Source: Alloalcanivorax gelatiniphagus (GTDB lineage Bacteria; Pseudomonadota; Gammaproteobacteria; Pseudomonadales; Alcanivoracaceae). From it: a DNA stretch of 64,000 nt. Below are positions 1 through 10,879 of this stretch, piece after piece; position 1 is the first letter of the stretch; every line of letters starts with the position of its first letter. Made by a program: the position numbers and the translations under genes. Location of the stretch: positions 248,001 to 312,000 of the forward strand of contig NZ_VCQT01000046.1 of NCBI RefSeq assembly GCF_005938655.1, given 5' to 3'. The notes under the pieces were generated by a model. It ran no database searches. It was not told the DNA's origin and saw nothing but the letters and a program-made list of their open reading frames with translations.

Positions 1-1051
1 ACGGCCCCACCGACCACACCCGCACCGGCGCGTTGACCAGGTCCGAGAAACGGTCCGCCTCCACGCCGTAGGAGGCGGTCAGGGTCAGGTCCGGCAGCCA
101 GGCCGCCCGCGCCACGCCGATGCCGGCGTTGGCGCTGGCCACCTGGCGCTCCGCCGCCACCACATCCGGGCGGCGGCTGATCAGCACCGCCGGCAGGGTG
201 GCCGGTAGCACCGGTAATTCAGGCAACCGGTCCACCGGGGCCAGGCCGAAGTCCGAGGGAGCCCGGCCGATCAGCACCGCGATGGCGTTCTCCTCGGCGG
301 CCCGCTGGTTGCGCAGATCGGACAGCTCGGTGCGCAGGGACTGGGCCTGGGTGCGCGCCTGGATCACATCGGAGCGGGCCACGATGCCGGCGTTGTATTG
401 ATTGCGGGTCAGCTCCAGGGAGCGGTCGTAGGTCTCCATGGTCTCGCCCAGCAGCGCCATCTGCCGGTCCAGGGCGCGCAGCCGCACATAGCTTTGCGCC
501 AGTGACACCCGCATGCTCAACCGCACCGCCGCCAGATCCGCGGCGCTGGCCTGCAGGCCGGCGCGCTCCGCCTCCACCTGCCGGCGCACCCGCCCCCACA
601 GATCCGGCATCCAGTTGAGATTGAGGCCGGCGCCGTAGGACTCGGTGATGCGACCGCTGCGCACGGTGCTTCCGGTGACCACGCTGCGTGACTGGTCACT
701 GCCACGGCGCTGGCCTTCCACGGAAGCACTGAGCACCGGGCTGTAGCCGGCGCGGGCATCGGCCCAGCGCGCCTCGGCGGCCCGGAAGCGGGCCTCGGCC
801 TGGGCCAGGGTCTGGTTGGCGGCGGCGGCCTGGTCGAGCAGACCGGTCAGCACCGGGTCGTCGAACGCCAGCCACCACTCGCCGCTGGCCTCCCAGCTTC
901 GCGGCGGCACCGTGCGCCAGCCCTGCTCATGTTTGAAAGCGGCGGGCAGGGGCGCCTCGGGACGCTGGTAATCGGGCCCCAGGGTACAGGCGGCCAGCAG
1001 CAGGCCGGCGGCGAGAAGCGGAACGAGGTGCAAGGATCGGTGCGGGCTCAT
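1..1051 (-). CDS. RND efflux outer-membrane factor (NodT/OprM family), C-terminus cut by window edge
   Basis: The visible 350 residues start with a lipoprotein signal ending in LLLAAC (Cys22), followed by TLGPDYQRP, the usual start of mature NodT/OprM-type outer-membrane efflux lipoproteins. The long alpha-helical repeat follows (QYNAGIVARSDVIQARTQ; ISRRPDVVAAERQVASANA), diagnostic of the TolC/OEP fold. It should form the trimeric outer-membrane channel of the pump encoded just upstream. Its ATG overlaps the stop of the mdtC-like gene in an ATGA arrangement, so translation is probably coupled and the four genes form one operon. The stop codon lies left of position 1. In Pseudomonas the corresponding protein is OpmB, but orthology was not tested. 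Confidence 0.93.
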   Translation of the reverse strand, partial: MSPHRSLHLVPLLAAGLLLAACTLGPDYQRPEAPLPAAFKHEQGWRTVPPRSWEASGEWWLAFDDPVLTGLLDQAAAANQTLAQAEARFRAAEARWADARAGYSPVLSASVEGQRRGSDQSRSVVTGSTVRSGRITESYGAGLNLNWMPDLWGRVRRQVEAERAGLQASAADLAAVRLSMRVSLAQSYVRLRALDRQMALLGETMETYDRSLELTRNQYNAGIVARSDVIQARTQAQSLRTELSDLRNQRAAEENAIAVLIGRAPSDFGLAPVDRLPELPVLPATLPAVLISRRPDVVAAERQVASANAGIGVARAAWLPDLTLTASYGVEADRFSDLVNAPVRVWSVGP

Positions 1052-4000
1052 GGGGCGGACTTCACGGTGTCGGAGGAACCGGCGCGGCGCAGCGACCACT
1101 GCCGCAGCCGTTCCAGGTACAAATAAACCACCGGCGTGGTGTACAGCGTCAACAGCTGGCTGAACGCCAGCCCGCCGATGATGGTGATGCCCAGCGGGCG
1201 GCGCAACTCCGACCCTTCCGACAGGCCCAGCACCAACGGCACGGCGCCGAGCAGGCCGGCCAGATTGGTCATCAGGATCGGCCGCAGGCGCAACAGCGCC
1301 GCCTGGCGGATCGCCGCCGCCGGGGCCAGCCCCTGGCGGCGCTGGGCGGCCAGGGCGAAATCGATCATCAGGATGGCGTTTTTCATGACGATGCCGATCA
1401 GCAGAAACAGACCGAGCAGCGCGATCAGGCTGAACGGCGTGCCGCTGAAGCGCAGCGCCAGCAGCGCGCCGACCCCGGCCGGCGGCAGGGTGGAAAGAAT
1501 GGTCAGCGGATGCAGGGTGCTTTCGTACAGCACCCCCAGCACCAGGTACACCGCCACCAGCACCGCCAGGATCAGCATCGGCTGGCTCAGTTCACCGGTC
1601 AGGTTGGGGCCGCTGCTTTCCGGCGCCACATGCACCTCGGTGGGCAGCATCAGCCGGTTGAGCATGGCGTCGATGGCGGCCTGGGCTTCGGACAGCACCA
1701 CCCCCGGCGCCAGGGCATAGCCCACCCCCATGGAGGCGAACTGGCCCTCGTGGCGCACCCGGTCCGGCGCCATGCCGTAATGCCAGGTGGCGAAGGTGGA
1801 CAACGGCACCCGCTGGCCGTCGGCGGTGAGCACCTGCAGCTGGCCCAGCACCGAGGGGTCGGCGGTGTAGCGCGGGTCCAGCTCCATCACCACCCGGTAC
1901 TGGTTCAGCTCGTCATAGAGGGTGGCCACCTGGCGCTGGGAAAAGGAGTTGTTGAGCACCGTGGCCACGGTGCGCATATCCACCCCGTAGCGGCGCGCCG
2001 CTTCCCGGTCGATGTCCAGGGTGATCTGGCGGGTCTCCTCGTTGCCAGCATCATCCACGTCGGTAAGCTCCGGCAGCTGCTGCATGGCATTGGCCACCTT
2101 GCGGCCCCAGATATCCAGCGCTTCCAGGGAATCGGAGCGCAGAATCAGTTCGTGCTCGCTGCGGCTGAACGGGCTGCTGAGCATGATGTCCTGGTCCACC
2201 ATCAGAAACAGAAAACCACCGGCCACCGGCGGCGCCGCCGCCCGCAGCCGGTTCACCACCTGCTGGGCGGACACGCCGCGCTCGGCGCGCGGCTTGAGGC
2301 GGATGGTGAGCTGGGCGTTGGTCAGGCCCCGGTCGCCGCCGGAAGTGCCGGTGACATCGGCCACCGCCGGGTCGTCCAGAATCAGTTGCCGGAACGCTTC
2401 CACCTTGGGCTGCATCACCTGGAACGAGAAGCCGTCGTCGCCGCGCACGAAGCCGCGAATCTGTCCGGTGTCCTGCTGGGGCAGCGTGGTCTTGGGGATC
2501 GCCACGTACAGATAGAGATTGCCGCCGATCACCGCCGCCAGCACCAGTAGGGTCACCACATGGTGGCGCAGGGCCCAATCCAGGCTGCTGGCGTAGCCCT
2601 GGCGCAGGTCCTCAAACAGGGCGGCGCTGCGGCGCGCCAGCCGCCCGGGCACCTTGTGGCTTTCATCCTTGAGCCAGCGCGCGCACAGACTGGGCGTCAA
2701 GGTCAGCGACAGGGCCAGGGAAATCAGCATGGCCGCCGCCAGGGTCAGGGAAAATTCCCGGAACAGCTTTTCCACCACCCCGCCCATGAACAGAATGGAG
2801 ACGAACACCACCACCAGCGCCAGGTTCATGGCCAGCAGCGTGAAGCCCACTTCGCGGGCGCCGGTGACCGCCGCCTGCACCGGTGGCAGCCCCGCCTCCC
2901 GGTGGCGCTGCACGTTCTCCAGCACCACGATGGCGTCGTCCACCACCAGGCCGGCGGCCACGATCAGCGCCATCAGCGACAGGTTGTTCAGCGAAAAACC
3001 GTAAAAGTACATCACCGCGAAACTGCCGATCAGCGACACCGGAATCGCCACCGACGGAATCAGCGCGGTGCGCACGCTGCCCAGAAACAGCCACACCACC
3101 AGCACCACCAGCAGCACGGCGATCAGCAGCGTGGTTTGCGCCTCGCTCAGGGAGGCGCGGATGCCCGGCGAGCGGTCCATCACCACCGACAGCTGAGTGT
3201 CCGCCGGCATCAAGGCGCGCAGCGCCGGCAACTCCTCCCGGATGGCGTCGATGGTGCTGACGATATTGGCGCCGGGCTGACGGCTGATCTCCACGATCAC
3301 CGCCGGCCGCTGATTGTGGAAACCGCTGGTGTAACGGTTCTCCACCGAATCGGTGACGGTGGCCACGTCGTCCAGCCGGGTCACCGCGCCGTCGCCGGCC
3401 CGCACCACCAGGGGCCGGTATTCGGCGGCCCGGTCCAGGGCCTTGCTGAGGGTGATGCCCCAGCGTTGCCCGCCCTCCTCCACCACGCCCAGGGGCTGCA
3501 GAGCATTGGCGGCGCTGATCGCCGCGCCCACCTGGTCCAGGGCGATACCCCGGGACACCAGCGCGCCCGGGTTGAGCTGCACGCGCACCGCCGGCAGCGA
3601 GGCGCCGTCCACCCGCACCTCGCCGACGCCGCCAATCTGCGCGATCTTCTGGGCCAGTACCGTGGAGGCGGCGTCATAGAGCTGCGCCGGCGACAGGTTC
3701 GGCGAACTCAGCGCCAGCCCCATGATCGGCGCCTGGGACGGATTGATCTTGCGGTACTGCGGGTTGCCGGGCATGCCGGCGGGCAACTGGCCGCGCACCG
3801 CATTGATGGCCGCCTGCACTTCGCGGGCGGCCTCGTTCAGATCCCGGTCCAGCTCGAAGATCAGGACGATGTCGGTGGAGCCCTGGCCGCTGCGCGAGGA
3901 AATCGAGGTGACCCCGGAGATGCCGCCCAGGGAACGTTCCAGGGGGGTGGCCACATTGGCGGCCATGTTCTCCGGGCTGGCGCCGGGCAGGTTGGCGCTC

Positions 4001-4140
4001 ACCGTGATCACCGGCAGGTCCACCTGGGGCAAAGGCGCCACCGGCAACAGCCGCCAGGCCAGCAGGCCACCGAGCACCACCGCCAGGGCGATCAGCACGC
4101 TGGCGATGGGCCGCGCGATGAACAGCGCCGCCGGATTCAC
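1048..4140 (-). CDS. mdtC: RND multidrug efflux permease, MdtC/MuxC type
   Basis: A 1030-residue inner-membrane RND permease of normal family length. It begins [19 protein letters not shown], the typical first transmembrane helix, and has the proton-relay aspartate pair in TM4 ([14 protein letters not shown]). The second half repeats the fold ([28 protein letters not shown]). It follows a second RND permease with a 4-bp ATGA overlap. Two adjacent, non-identical RND permeases behind one membrane-fusion gene are characteristic of MdtABC/MuxABC pumps, which work as B2C1 heterotrimers and export bile salts, novobiocin, aromatic compounds or siderophores in different species. The substrate here is unknown. 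The gene symbol rests on position and on the two-permease layout. Confidence 0.9.
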   Translation of the reverse strand: MNPAALFIARPIASVLIALAVVLGGLLAWRLLPVAPLPQVDLPVITVSANLPGASPENMAANVATPLERSLGGISGVTSISSRSGQGSTDIVLIFELDRDLNEAAREVQAAINAVRGQLPAGMPGNPQYRKINPSQAPIMGLALSSPNLSPAQLYDAASTVLAQKIAQIGGVGEVRVDGASLPAVRVQLNPGALVSRGIALDQVGAAISAANALQPLGVVEEGGQRWGITLSKALDRAAEYRPLVVRAGDGAVTRLDDVATVTDSVENRYTSGFHNQRPAVIVEISRQPGANIVSTIDAIREELPALRALMPADTQLSVVMDRSPGIRASLSEAQTTLLIAVLLVVLVVWLFLGSVRTALIPSVAIPVSLIGSFAVMYFYGFSLNNLSLMALIVAAGLVVDDAIVVLENVQRHREAGLPPVQAAVTGAREVGFTLLAMNLALVVVFVSILFMGGVVEKLFREFSLTLAAAMLISLALSLTLTPSLCARWLKDESHKVPGRLARRSAALFEDLRQGYASSLDWALRHHVVTLLVLAAVIGGNLYLYVAIPKTTLPQQDTGQIRGFVRGDDGFSFQVMQPKVEAFRQLILDDPAVADVTGTSGGDRGLTNAQLTIRLKPRAERGVSAQQVVNRLRAAAPPVAGGFLFLMVDQDIMLSSPFSRSEHELILRSDSLEALDIWGRKVANAMQQLPELTDVDDAGNEETRQITLDIDREAARRYGVDMRTVATVLNNSFSQRQVATLYDELNQYRVVMELDPRYTADPSVLGQLQVLTADGQRVPLSTFATWHYGMAPDRVRHEGQFASMGVGYALAPGVVLSEAQAAIDAMLNRLMLPTEVHVAPESSGPNLTGELSQPMLILAVLVAVYLVLGVLYESTLHPLTILSTLPPAGVGALLALRFSGTPFSLIALLGLFLLIGIVMKNAILMIDFALAAQRRQGLAPAAAIRQAALLRLRPILMTNLAGLLGAVPLVLGLSEGSELRRPLGITIIGGLAFSQLLTLYTTPVVYLYLERLRQWSLRRAGSSDTVKSAP

Positions 4141-7100
4141 CGGGCCGCCTCCCCCCGGCGCCGGGACAGCCGGTCAAAGAACAGGTACACCACCGGGGTG
4201 GTGAACAGGGTCAGCACCTGGCTGACCAGCAGCCCGCCCACCATCACCAGGCCCAGCGGCTGACGCAACTCCGCGCCGGACCCGCCGGCCAGCATCAGCG
4301 GAATGGCGCCGAACAGGGCCGCCAGGGTGGTCATCAGAATCGGCCGGAAGCGCAGCAGCGCCGCCCGGTGGATCGCCTGGCGCGGATCGAGCCCTTCGTG
4401 GCGCTGGGCGTCCAGGGCGAAGTCCACCATCATGATGCCGTTCTTCTTGACCAGCCCGATCAGCAGCACCACGCCGACCACCGCGATCAGATCCAGCGGC
4501 CGGCCGGTGAGCAGCAGCGCCAGCAACGCCCCCACCGCCGCCGACGGCAGGGTGGACAGAATGGTGAGCGGGTGGATAAAGCTCTCGTAGAGCACCCCGA
4601 GCACGATATACATCACCACCACCGCCGCCAGAATCAGCCACAGGGTGTTGGCCAGGGACGCCCGGAACGCCTCGGCGGCGCCCTGGAAGCGACTCTCCAC
4701 CTGACCGGGCAGGCCGATCTCCCCCTGCACCTGCTGGATGGCGTCCACCGCTTCGCCCAGGGACGCGCCCGGGGCCAGGTTGAACGACAGGGTGGCGGAC
4801 GGGAATTGCCCCTGGTGGTTGATCTGCAGGGCGCCGCTGCGTTGGGTGACCCGGGCCAGGGTCGCCAACGGCACCGGCTGGCCGTCGCCGTTGCTTACAT
4901 AGGTGCGCTCCAGGGCCGGCAGCCCCTGGGCGAAACGGGGGTCCGCCTCCAGGATCACCCGGTACTGGTTGGACTGGGTGAACAGGGTCGCCACCTGGCG
5001 CTGCCCGTAGGCGTCGCGCAGGGCATCGGCGATGTCCGCCACGCGGATGCCCAGCCGCGCGGCCATGTCCCGGTCGATATCGATGTAGGCCTGGGGGGCG
5101 CGCTGCTGCAGGTCGCTGGCGACGTCACGCAGTTCCGGACGTTCCGCCAGCGCCGCCACCAGCAACGGCACCCATTCCGACAGCACGTCGCTGTCAGGAG
5201 TGGTCAGGGAAAACTGGTACTGGGTGCGGCTGACCCGGTCCTCGATGCTCAGCTCCTGCACCGGCTGGAACCAGGCTCGAATACCGTCCACCTTGGCGGC
5301 CCGTTCCGACAGGCGGTCCATCACCGTCCGCACCGATTCGTCCCGGTCGCCGTGGGCGGGCAGATTGATCAGCATGCGACCGCTGTTCAGCGCCGTGTTG
5401 GTACCGTCCACGCCGATGAACGAGGACAGGCTGGCGATGCCGTCATCTTCCAGCAGCGCCGCCGCCAGCGCCTGCTGGCGCTCACCCATGGCCTGGAACG
5501 AAATACTCTGGGGCGCCTCGGTGATCACCTGGATCACGCCGCTGTCCTGCACCGGGAAGAAGTCCTTCTTCACCGCCAGATAAAGCAGGCCGGTGAGCGC
5601 GATGGTGGCCACCATCACCAGCAGCGTCAGGGTCTGCCGCGCCAGCACCCAGGTCAGAGCGCGGTCATAGCCCGCCAGCACCCGGTTCATCAGCGACGGG
5701 GCCCGCGGGTCCTGGTCCGGCGGCCGGCGCAGCATGCGCGCGCTCATCATCGGCGTCAGCGTCAGCGAGATCAGCAACGACAGGCCGATGGCCACCGCCA
5801 GGGTCACCGCGAACTCATGGAACAGCCGCCCCACCACGTCGCCCATGAACAGCAGCGGAATCAGCACCGCGATCAACGACACCGTCAACGACACCAGGGT
5901 GAACCCGATCTCCGCCGCGCCACGCAGGGCGGCGTCCAGCGGCGACGCGCCCCGCTCCCGGTGGCGGGCGATGTTCTCCAGCATGACGATGGCGTCGTCG
6001 ATCACGAAGCCGGTGGCGATGGTCAGCGCCATCAGCGTCAGGTTGTTGATCGAGTAGCCGGCCATGTACATGAACACGAAGGTGCCCACCAGCGACAGCG
6101 GCACCGCCACACTGGGAATGATGGTGGCCGGCACACTGCGCAGAAACGCGAAGGTGACCAGCACCACCAGGCCGATGGCGAACAGCAGTTCGGTCTGGGT
6201 GGCGCGCACCGAGGCGCGGATGCTCTCGGTGCGGTCGGTGAGCACCGCCACGTCCACCGACGCCGGCAGGGTGGCGGTGAGTTGCGGCAACAGGTCGCGG
6301 ACACTGTCCGCCACCTCGATCACATTGGCGCCGGGCTGGCGCTGGATGTTCACCAGCACCGCCGGCTGGCGATCCGCCCAGGCCGCCAGGAAGCGGTTCT
6401 CGGCGCCATCGACGATGGTGGCCACGTCGCCCAGCCGCAGCGCCACGCCGTCCCGCCAGGCAATGATCAGGTCGCGGTATTCCGCCACCGAGCGGATCTG
6501 ATCGTTGGCCTCCAGCATGGTGCTGCGGAACGGCCCGTCGAAACTGCCCTTGGGCTGGTTCACGTTGGTGGCGGCGATGGCGGCGCGCACCTCCTCCAGG
6601 CTGACGCCGTAGGCGGCCAGCGCCATGGGGTTGGTCTGTACCCGCAGGGCCGGCCGCTGGCCGCCGGCCAGACTCACCAGGCCGACCCCGGACAGCTGCG
6701 CCAGCTTCTGGGCGATGCGGGTGTCCACCAGGTCGTGCACCTCGGGCAACGGCAGGGTGGCGGAACTGATCGCCAGGGTCAGGATCGGCGCGTCCGCCGG
6801 GTTCACCTTGCGATAAATGGGCGGCGTGGGCAGGTCGCCGGGCAGCAGGTTGTTGGCGGTATTCATGGCCGCCTGCACCTCCTGCTCGGCCACGCCCAGA
6901 TCCATGGCCAGGTCGAACTGCAGGGTGATCACCGAGGCGCCGGCGGCGCTGGTGGACGACATCTGCTTGAGGCCGGGGATGCGCCCGAGCTGGCGCTCCA
7001 GGGGCGCGGTGATGGTGCGGGCGGTGACCTCCGGGCCGGCGCCGGGCTGGAAGGTGAACACCTGGATCACCGGATAATCCACCTGCGGCAGCGCCGCCAC

Positions 7101-7199
7101 CGGCAGCAGCCGCCAGGCCAGCAGGCCGGCCATCAGCAACGCCGCCATCAGCAGCGAGGTGGCCACCGGGCGCAGGATGAACGGGCGCGACATGCTCAT
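4137..7199 (-). CDS. mdtB: RND multidrug efflux permease, MdtB/MuxB type
   Basis: A roughly 1020-residue RND permease starting [18 protein letters not shown], which matches the N-terminus of MuxB-type proteins. I therefore prefer the ATG at 7199 to the in-frame ATG at 7217, which adds six residues and lies at the edge of a duplicated segment. TM4 carries the proton-relay pair ([15 protein letters not shown]). The C-terminal half repeats the fold ([26 protein letters not shown]). It forms the first of two permeases in the operon and overlaps the next by 4 bp. The upstream intergenic region is unusual because it contains a copy of the end of mdtA. Confidence 0.9.
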   Translation of the reverse strand: MSMSRPFILRPVATSLLMAALLMAGLLAWRLLPVAALPQVDYPVIQVFTFQPGAGPEVTARTITAPLERQLGRIPGLKQMSSTSAAGASVITLQFDLAMDLGVAEQEVQAAMNTANNLLPGDLPTPPIYRKVNPADAPILTLAISSATLPLPEVHDLVDTRIAQKLAQLSGVGLVSLAGGQRPALRVQTNPMALAAYGVSLEEVRAAIAATNVNQPKGSFDGPFRSTMLEANDQIRSVAEYRDLIIAWRDGVALRLGDVATIVDGAENRFLAAWADRQPAVLVNIQRQPGANVIEVADSVRDLLPQLTATLPASVDVAVLTDRTESIRASVRATQTELLFAIGLVVLVTFAFLRSVPATIIPSVAVPLSLVGTFVFMYMAGYSINNLTLMALTIATGFVIDDAIVMLENIARHRERGASPLDAALRGAAEIGFTLVSLTVSLIAVLIPLLFMGDVVGRLFHEFAVTLAVAIGLSLLISLTLTPMMSARMLRRPPDQDPRAPSLMNRVLAGYDRALTWVLARQTLTLLVMVATIALTGLLYLAVKKDFFPVQDSGVIQVITEAPQSISFQAMGERQQALAAALLEDDGIASLSSFIGVDGTNTALNSGRMLINLPAHGDRDESVRTVMDRLSERAAKVDGIRAWFQPVQELSIEDRVSRTQYQFSLTTPDSDVLSEWVPLLVAALAERPELRDVASDLQQRAPQAYIDIDRDMAARLGIRVADIADALRDAYGQRQVATLFTQSNQYRVILEADPRFAQGLPALERTYVSNGDGQPVPLATLARVTQRSGALQINHQGQFPSATLSFNLAPGASLGEAVDAIQQVQGEIGLPGQVESRFQGAAEAFRASLANTLWLILAAVVVMYIVLGVLYESFIHPLTILSTLPSAAVGALLALLLTGRPLDLIAVVGVVLLIGLVKKNGIMMVDFALDAQRHEGLDPRQAIHRAALLRFRPILMTTLAALFGAIPLMLAGGSGAELRQPLGLVMVGGLLVSQVLTLFTTPVVYLFFDRLSRRRGEAAR

Positions 7200-7210
7200 G
7201 GGCGCCGCCC

Positions 7211-7460
7211 CCGCCATCGGGCTCGCCGCCGACCCGCGGCGTGCCGGGCAATCACGGACTCGGGCTCGCTTCGGTGATCACCTCACGGCCCTCGCGCAGC
7301 CGGTCCAGCCCTTCCAGCACCACCTGCTCGCCACCGCCATCGGGCTCGCCGCCGACCCGCGGCGTGCCGGGCAATCACGGACTCGGGCTCGCTTCGGTGA
7401 TCACCTCACGGCCCTCGCGCAGCCGGTCCAGCCCTTCCAGCACCACCTGCTCGCCACCGC
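7211..7460. repeat. 123-bp tandem duplication of the mdtA 3' end and mdtA/mdtB junction
   Basis: Positions 7211-7333 are repeated at 7334-7456, and identity continues four more bases to 7460. The unit contains the last codons and stop of mdtA plus the spacer before mdtB. The copy nearer mdtA carries its functional end (stop at 7375-7377). The other copy is an untranslated remnant with its own stop at 7252-7254. The likely ancestral spacer was about 50 bp; now about 175 bp separate the mdtA stop from the mdtB start. I found no mismatch between copies, so the event looks recent, or it may be an assembly artefact. Confidence 0.95.
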
Positions 7461-8547
7461 TCAGCCCCTCTTCCACCGCCACCCGGTCGCCCTCGGTGGG
7501 GCCCAGGGTGATGCGGCGCAGGGTCGCCTTGCCGTCTTCCACCAGATACACATAGGTGCCCTGGGAACCGTACTGCACCGCGTCGCTGGGAATCACCACC
7601 GCCTCGTCCAGGGCGCGCAGTTTCAGGCGCACATTGACGAACTGATTGGGGAACAGCAGCCCCTCGGCGTTCTCGAAGCGGGCTTTCAGGCGCAGGGTGC
7701 CGGTGGCGGTGTCGATGCGGTTGTCCACCGTGGTCAGCTGGCCGCTGGCCAGCACCCGGCTTTCGTCCCGGTCGAGCGCGTCCACGGTCAGCGGCCGGTC
7801 GTCGCCGCGGGCTTCCAGCAGTTCCTGCAAACGGGTTTCCGGAATGGTGAATTCCACCGCGATGGGCGCCATCTGGGTGATCGTCACCAGGCCGTCGGTG
7901 TCACCGCTGCTGACCAGGTTGCCGGCGTCCACGGCGCGCAGCCCCAGGCGTCCGGAGATCGGCGCCTCGATGCGGGTCCAGGACAGTTTCAATTCGGCGT
8001 CGGCCACCGCCGCCCGGTCCGTGGCCACGGTGCCTTCCAGTTGTTTCACCCGGGCCTTTTGCTGATTGAGCTGCTGGCCGGCGATGGAGTCCTGGCGGTC
8101 CAGCAACTGGTACAGCTCCAGGTCTTCCCGGGCGCCCTGCAACTCCGCCAGATCCCTCTGGTATTGCCCCCGGGCCTGATCCAGCGCCACCTGATAGGGG
8201 CGCGGGTCGATGCGCGCCAGCAGGTCGCCTTTCTCCACCCGGGCGCCTTCCTCGAAGCCCACTTCCACAAGCTGACCGTCCACCCGGCTGCGCACCACCA
8301 CCGTATTCAGGGAGGTGACGGTGCCGATGGCGCGTACCTCCACAGTGAGCTGCCCGGTGGTGGCGGTCACCGTGCTGACCGCCACCGGGCCGTCCCAGGC
8401 GGCACCCCGGTGACCACCGGCCATACCACCATCCGGGGAGCGGCCCAGCAACCACCAGAGTGCCAGCAACAGCACCACCACAACGAGCGCGAGCACCCAG
8501 CGACGCCGGCGGGGCCCCGGCCGGGAAGAAAGAGAGGATTCGGACAT
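7375..8547 (-). CDS. mdtA: RND efflux periplasmic adaptor (membrane fusion protein), MdtA/MuxA type
   Basis: A 390-residue HlyD/AcrA-type adaptor. I chose the ATG at 8547 (MSESSLSS) because a basic stretch and a single membrane anchor (WVLALVVVVLLLALWWLL) follow at once; an upstream in-frame extension has no family resemblance. The lipoyl/barrel-sandwich halves show as VVVRSRVDGQLVEVGFEEGA and WTRIEAPISGRLGLRAVDAG, separated by a coiled-coil hairpin. The C-terminus has the usual membrane-proximal domain. It is the first gene of the efflux operon, linking the two permeases to the outer-membrane factor. A Fur-box candidate lies about 90 bp upstream. Confidence 0.92.
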   Translation of the reverse strand: MSESSLSSRPGPRRRRWVLALVVVVLLLALWWLLGRSPDGGMAGGHRGAAWDGPVAVSTVTATTGQLTVEVRAIGTVTSLNTVVVRSRVDGQLVEVGFEEGARVEKGDLLARIDPRPYQVALDQARGQYQRDLAELQGAREDLELYQLLDRQDSIAGQQLNQQKARVKQLEGTVATDRAAVADAELKLSWTRIEAPISGRLGLRAVDAGNLVSSGDTDGLVTITQMAPIAVEFTIPETRLQELLEARGDDRPLTVDALDRDESRVLASGQLTTVDNRIDTATGTLRLKARFENAEGLLFPNQFVNVRLKLRALDEAVVIPSDAVQYGSQGTYVYLVEDGKATLRRITLGPTEGDRVAVEEGLSGGEQVVLEGLDRLREGREVITEASPSP

Positions 8548-8638
8548 GGAATCAGACCAGCATGGGCGCGGGTCGGCCCATGGCCGCCCCACCCTTGAAC
8601 GTATTAGTGACGCACGGACCGCCGGCGCCCCGAAAAAT

Positions 8639-8657
8639 GATAATGAGTTGCATTCTA
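8639..8657 (-). promoter_or_regulatory. Candidate Fur box upstream of the mdtABC operon
   Basis: GATAATGAGTTGCATTCTA matches the 19-bp Fur consensus (GATAATGATAATCATTATC) at about 13 of 19 positions, with both half-sites recognisable (GATAATGA and CATT). On the operon strand it reads AGAATGCAACTCATTATC, a form common in iron-regulated promoters. It lies 92 bp upstream of the mdtA start. The other neighbour, the CynX-type carrier, ends rather than begins here, so the site can only serve mdtABC. Iron control would fit a pump that exports a siderophore, but that is inference. Confidence 0.55.
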
Positions 8658-8730
8658 AGAACGCCCGGCGCCCTCGGCAACCATGCATTCTCCGGACGCT
8701 CTATTTACGATCACCGAAACCTTTTCCGGT

Positions 8731-9957
8731 TCAACCCGGTGGCGTGGCAGCCACCCCGTCCGGCTGGATCGGCGGCCCTTCGGCCACGCGGATGCCGGCC
8801 ACCGCCTGGGCCACGGTCACCCCCATCAGCAGCCACATGGGCAGCATCCAGTTACCGGACAGGTCATAGAGCGCCCCCAGGGTCACCGGCCCGGTGGCCG
8901 CCAGCAGATAGCCCAGGGACTGGCACATGCCGGACAGACCCGCCGCCACCCGGGCGTCGGCGCCGCGCACGCCCATCAGGGTCAGCCCCAGGGCGATCAT
9001 GCAGCCCTGCCCGAAGCCGAGCAGCACCACCCACACCACCGGGGCGCTGAGCGGTGCCGCCAGCAGCCCGGCCATGCCGATCAGCGGCGGCAGCTGCAGC
9101 AGCCCCACCGCCAGCCGGCGGCGCCGGCGCAGCAGGGCGAACAGCAGCGGCGCCAGAAAGTTGGCGGGCATGCCGGTAATGGTGAACAGGGTCAGCAGCC
9201 GCCCGGCTTCCGCCTCGCCGAGCCCGGCGTCCACATAGAATTTGGCCAGCCAGGCGGTGAGCGTATAGAACAGCAGGCTCTGGGAACCGAAGAACAGGCT
9301 CAGAATCCAGGCATCGCGCTGCCGCCACAGGGACGGGCGAGGGCCGGCCACGGTGCCGCGCAGCGGCTTGACGCGCAGCATCGGCAGCCAGGCCAGGGCC
9401 CCCACCAGGGCCACCGCGCCGCTGGCCGCCAGCGGCCAGCGCCAGTCGCCCTGGAACAGATCGCGCACCGGCACCGCCAGCGCCGCCGCCGCCGAGGCCC
9501 CGCAGGACATGGTCACCGAATAGAGGGCGGTGACCGCCGCCACCCGGTGGGGGAAGCGCTGGCGCACCAGCCCCGGAGTGAGCACGTTCATCACCGCGAT
9601 GGCGGCGCCCATCACCAGGGTGCCCCCCACCATCAGCCAGTAGAACCCGAAGGCCCGGGCCATCAACCCGGCCAGCAGCAGCCACAGCACCATCAGCAGC
9701 GCCCGCTCCAGGCCCAACCGGTCGCCCAGGCGCGGGGCGAACAGCGACAGCACCGCGAAGCACAGCAACGGCAGAGTGGTCAGCAGCCCCAGGGAGGCGG
9801 CATCCAGATTCAGGTCCTCGCCAATGCCGTCGGCGAGCGGCCCCAGCACCACGATACCGGTGCGCATATTGGCCGCCAGCAGCATCAGCGCGACCAGAAA
9901 ACCCAATAAAGGCCCGCTACGGCGCAGGGCGCCGGGGGTCCGGGAGGATGGAGACAT
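8731..9957 (-). CDS. MFS transporter, CynX/NimT family
   Basis: A 408-residue major facilitator protein with about 12 hydrophobic segments. The opening (FLVALMLLAANMRTGIVVLGPLADGIGEDL) and the ALYSVTMSCGASAAAALAVP segment are typical of the CynX/NimT/YeaN branch, which moves cyanate, nitroimidazoles or other small anions. I chose the ATG at 9957 (MSPSSRTPG) because GAGG lies just upstream; an in-frame ATG at 9975 is possible. The gene follows the MmyB-type regulator on the same strand with a gap of about 90 bp and may be co-transcribed or separately promoted. The substrate cannot be told from the sequence. Confidence 0.85.
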   Translation of the reverse strand: MSPSSRTPGALRRSGPLLGFLVALMLLAANMRTGIVVLGPLADGIGEDLNLDAASLGLLTTLPLLCFAVLSLFAPRLGDRLGLERALLMVLWLLLAGLMARAFGFYWLMVGGTLVMGAAIAVMNVLTPGLVRQRFPHRVAAVTALYSVTMSCGASAAAALAVPVRDLFQGDWRWPLAASGAVALVGALAWLPMLRVKPLRGTVAGPRPSLWRQRDAWILSLFFGSQSLLFYTLTAWLAKFYVDAGLGEAEAGRLLTLFTITGMPANFLAPLLFALLRRRRRLAVGLLQLPPLIGMAGLLAAPLSAPVVWVVLLGFGQGCMIALGLTLMGVRGADARVAAGLSGMCQSLGYLLAATGPVTLGALYDLSGNWMLPMWLLMGVTVAQAVAGIRVAEGPPIQPDGVAATPPG

Positions 9958-10046
9958 GAACGGCCTCGAAAACAATGAAGTAAATACTTAAAAGCGCAGC
10001 ACACAAGGATAACGCAAAATCGTTGACCTTTGCGCCCCGAAACGGG

Positions 10047-10844
10047 TTATTGCCGCGGGTCCTCGGCGTACACCACCAGCCGCAGGTGGCGATCCTCGTC
10101 CACGATCAGGGTGCTGTGCTGGTAGACCCGCGGGCCGTCTTCCCCAAGCAGCCGGCGCGCGCCGCTGCACGGCGCCACCACGTCCTGGCTGCGCCACCCT
10201 TCCAGAAATTCCGGCGACACCCGCTGCAGGGTTTCCACCAGCCCGGTCATGGCCGGGTCGCTGGCGGCGCGCACGAAATCCCGCCGGAAACTGGCCAGCA
10301 TGCGCGGCGCATCATCGTGCCAATCCACGAAGCGCCGGCGCAGGCCGTCGTCGGTGAACAGCAACCACAGCAAATTGCGCTGCTCCGCCGGCCATTGCTG
10401 GAAGCCGAACAGCGCCTCGGCGGCCCGGTTCCAGGCCAGCACGTCCCAGCGCAGGTTCAGCACATAGGCGGGGTGATCCGGCCAGTCGTCCATCAACCGG
10501 CGCACCAGCGGCGGCACCGTGCACCAGGTGCGGCCGGGCTCCACCGGCGGCCGGTTCTGGGCCAGCAGAAACAGATGCCGGCGCTGGGTGCCGTCCAGTT
10601 TCAGGACCCGGGCGATGCGTTCCAGCACCGGCGAGGAGACGCCGATGTCACGGCCCTGCTCCAGCCAGGTGTACCAGGTCACCCCCACCCCGGCCAGGGT
10701 CGCCACCTCCTCCCGGCGCAGGCCGGGGGTGCGGCGGCGGCCGGACTCCGCCAGCCCCACCTGCGCCGGGGTAATCGCCTCCCGGCGGGCGCGCAGAAAA
10801 GCGGCCAGTTCATGGCGGGTTCGTTGCAGGCGCGGCACGGTCAT
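10047..10844 (-). CDS. Helix-turn-helix regulator with MmyB-like ligand-binding domain
   Basis: About 265 residues. The N-terminal XRE-type HTH spans residues 5-75 and contains RRTPGLRREEVATLAGVGVT and YTWLEQGRDIGVS, a signature of the MmyB-like family (HTH_31 plus MLTR_LBD). The C-terminal half is the PAS-like MmyB domain, with the family hallmark AYVLNLRWDVLAWNRAAEALFG; related proteins bind fatty acids. The start at 10844 (MTVPRLQR) sits next to the HTH; upstream ATG at 10865 is less likely. The regulator is divergent from the DHA2 exporter, and a direct repeat lies between them. Regulation of that exporter, the CynX carrier, or both is the natural guess. Confidence 0.88.
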   Translation of the reverse strand: MTVPRLQRTRHELAAFLRARREAITPAQVGLAESGRRRTPGLRREEVATLAGVGVTWYTWLEQGRDIGVSSPVLERIARVLKLDGTQRRHLFLLAQNRPPVEPGRTWCTVPPLVRRLMDDWPDHPAYVLNLRWDVLAWNRAAEALFGFQQWPAEQRNLLWLLFTDDGLRRRFVDWHDDAPRMLASFRRDFVRAASDPAMTGLVETLQRVSPEFLEGWRSQDVVAPCSGARRLLGEDGPRVYQHSTLIVDEDRHLRLVVYAEDPRQ

Positions 10845-10879
10845 GGGGCCCTCCTCGGGGCGCATTGGGGCTTACCGGG

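Noticed and set aside
4368-7277. Very long plus-strand open frame rich in His, Gln and Arg opposite mdtB
   Set aside because: It is the antisense shadow of a GC-rich gene; the minus frame encodes a complete RND permease.
7338-7340. Duplicated ATG within the tandem repeat as an extra small gene
   Set aside because: The frame is short, has no recognisable product, and comes from out-of-frame mdtA sequence.
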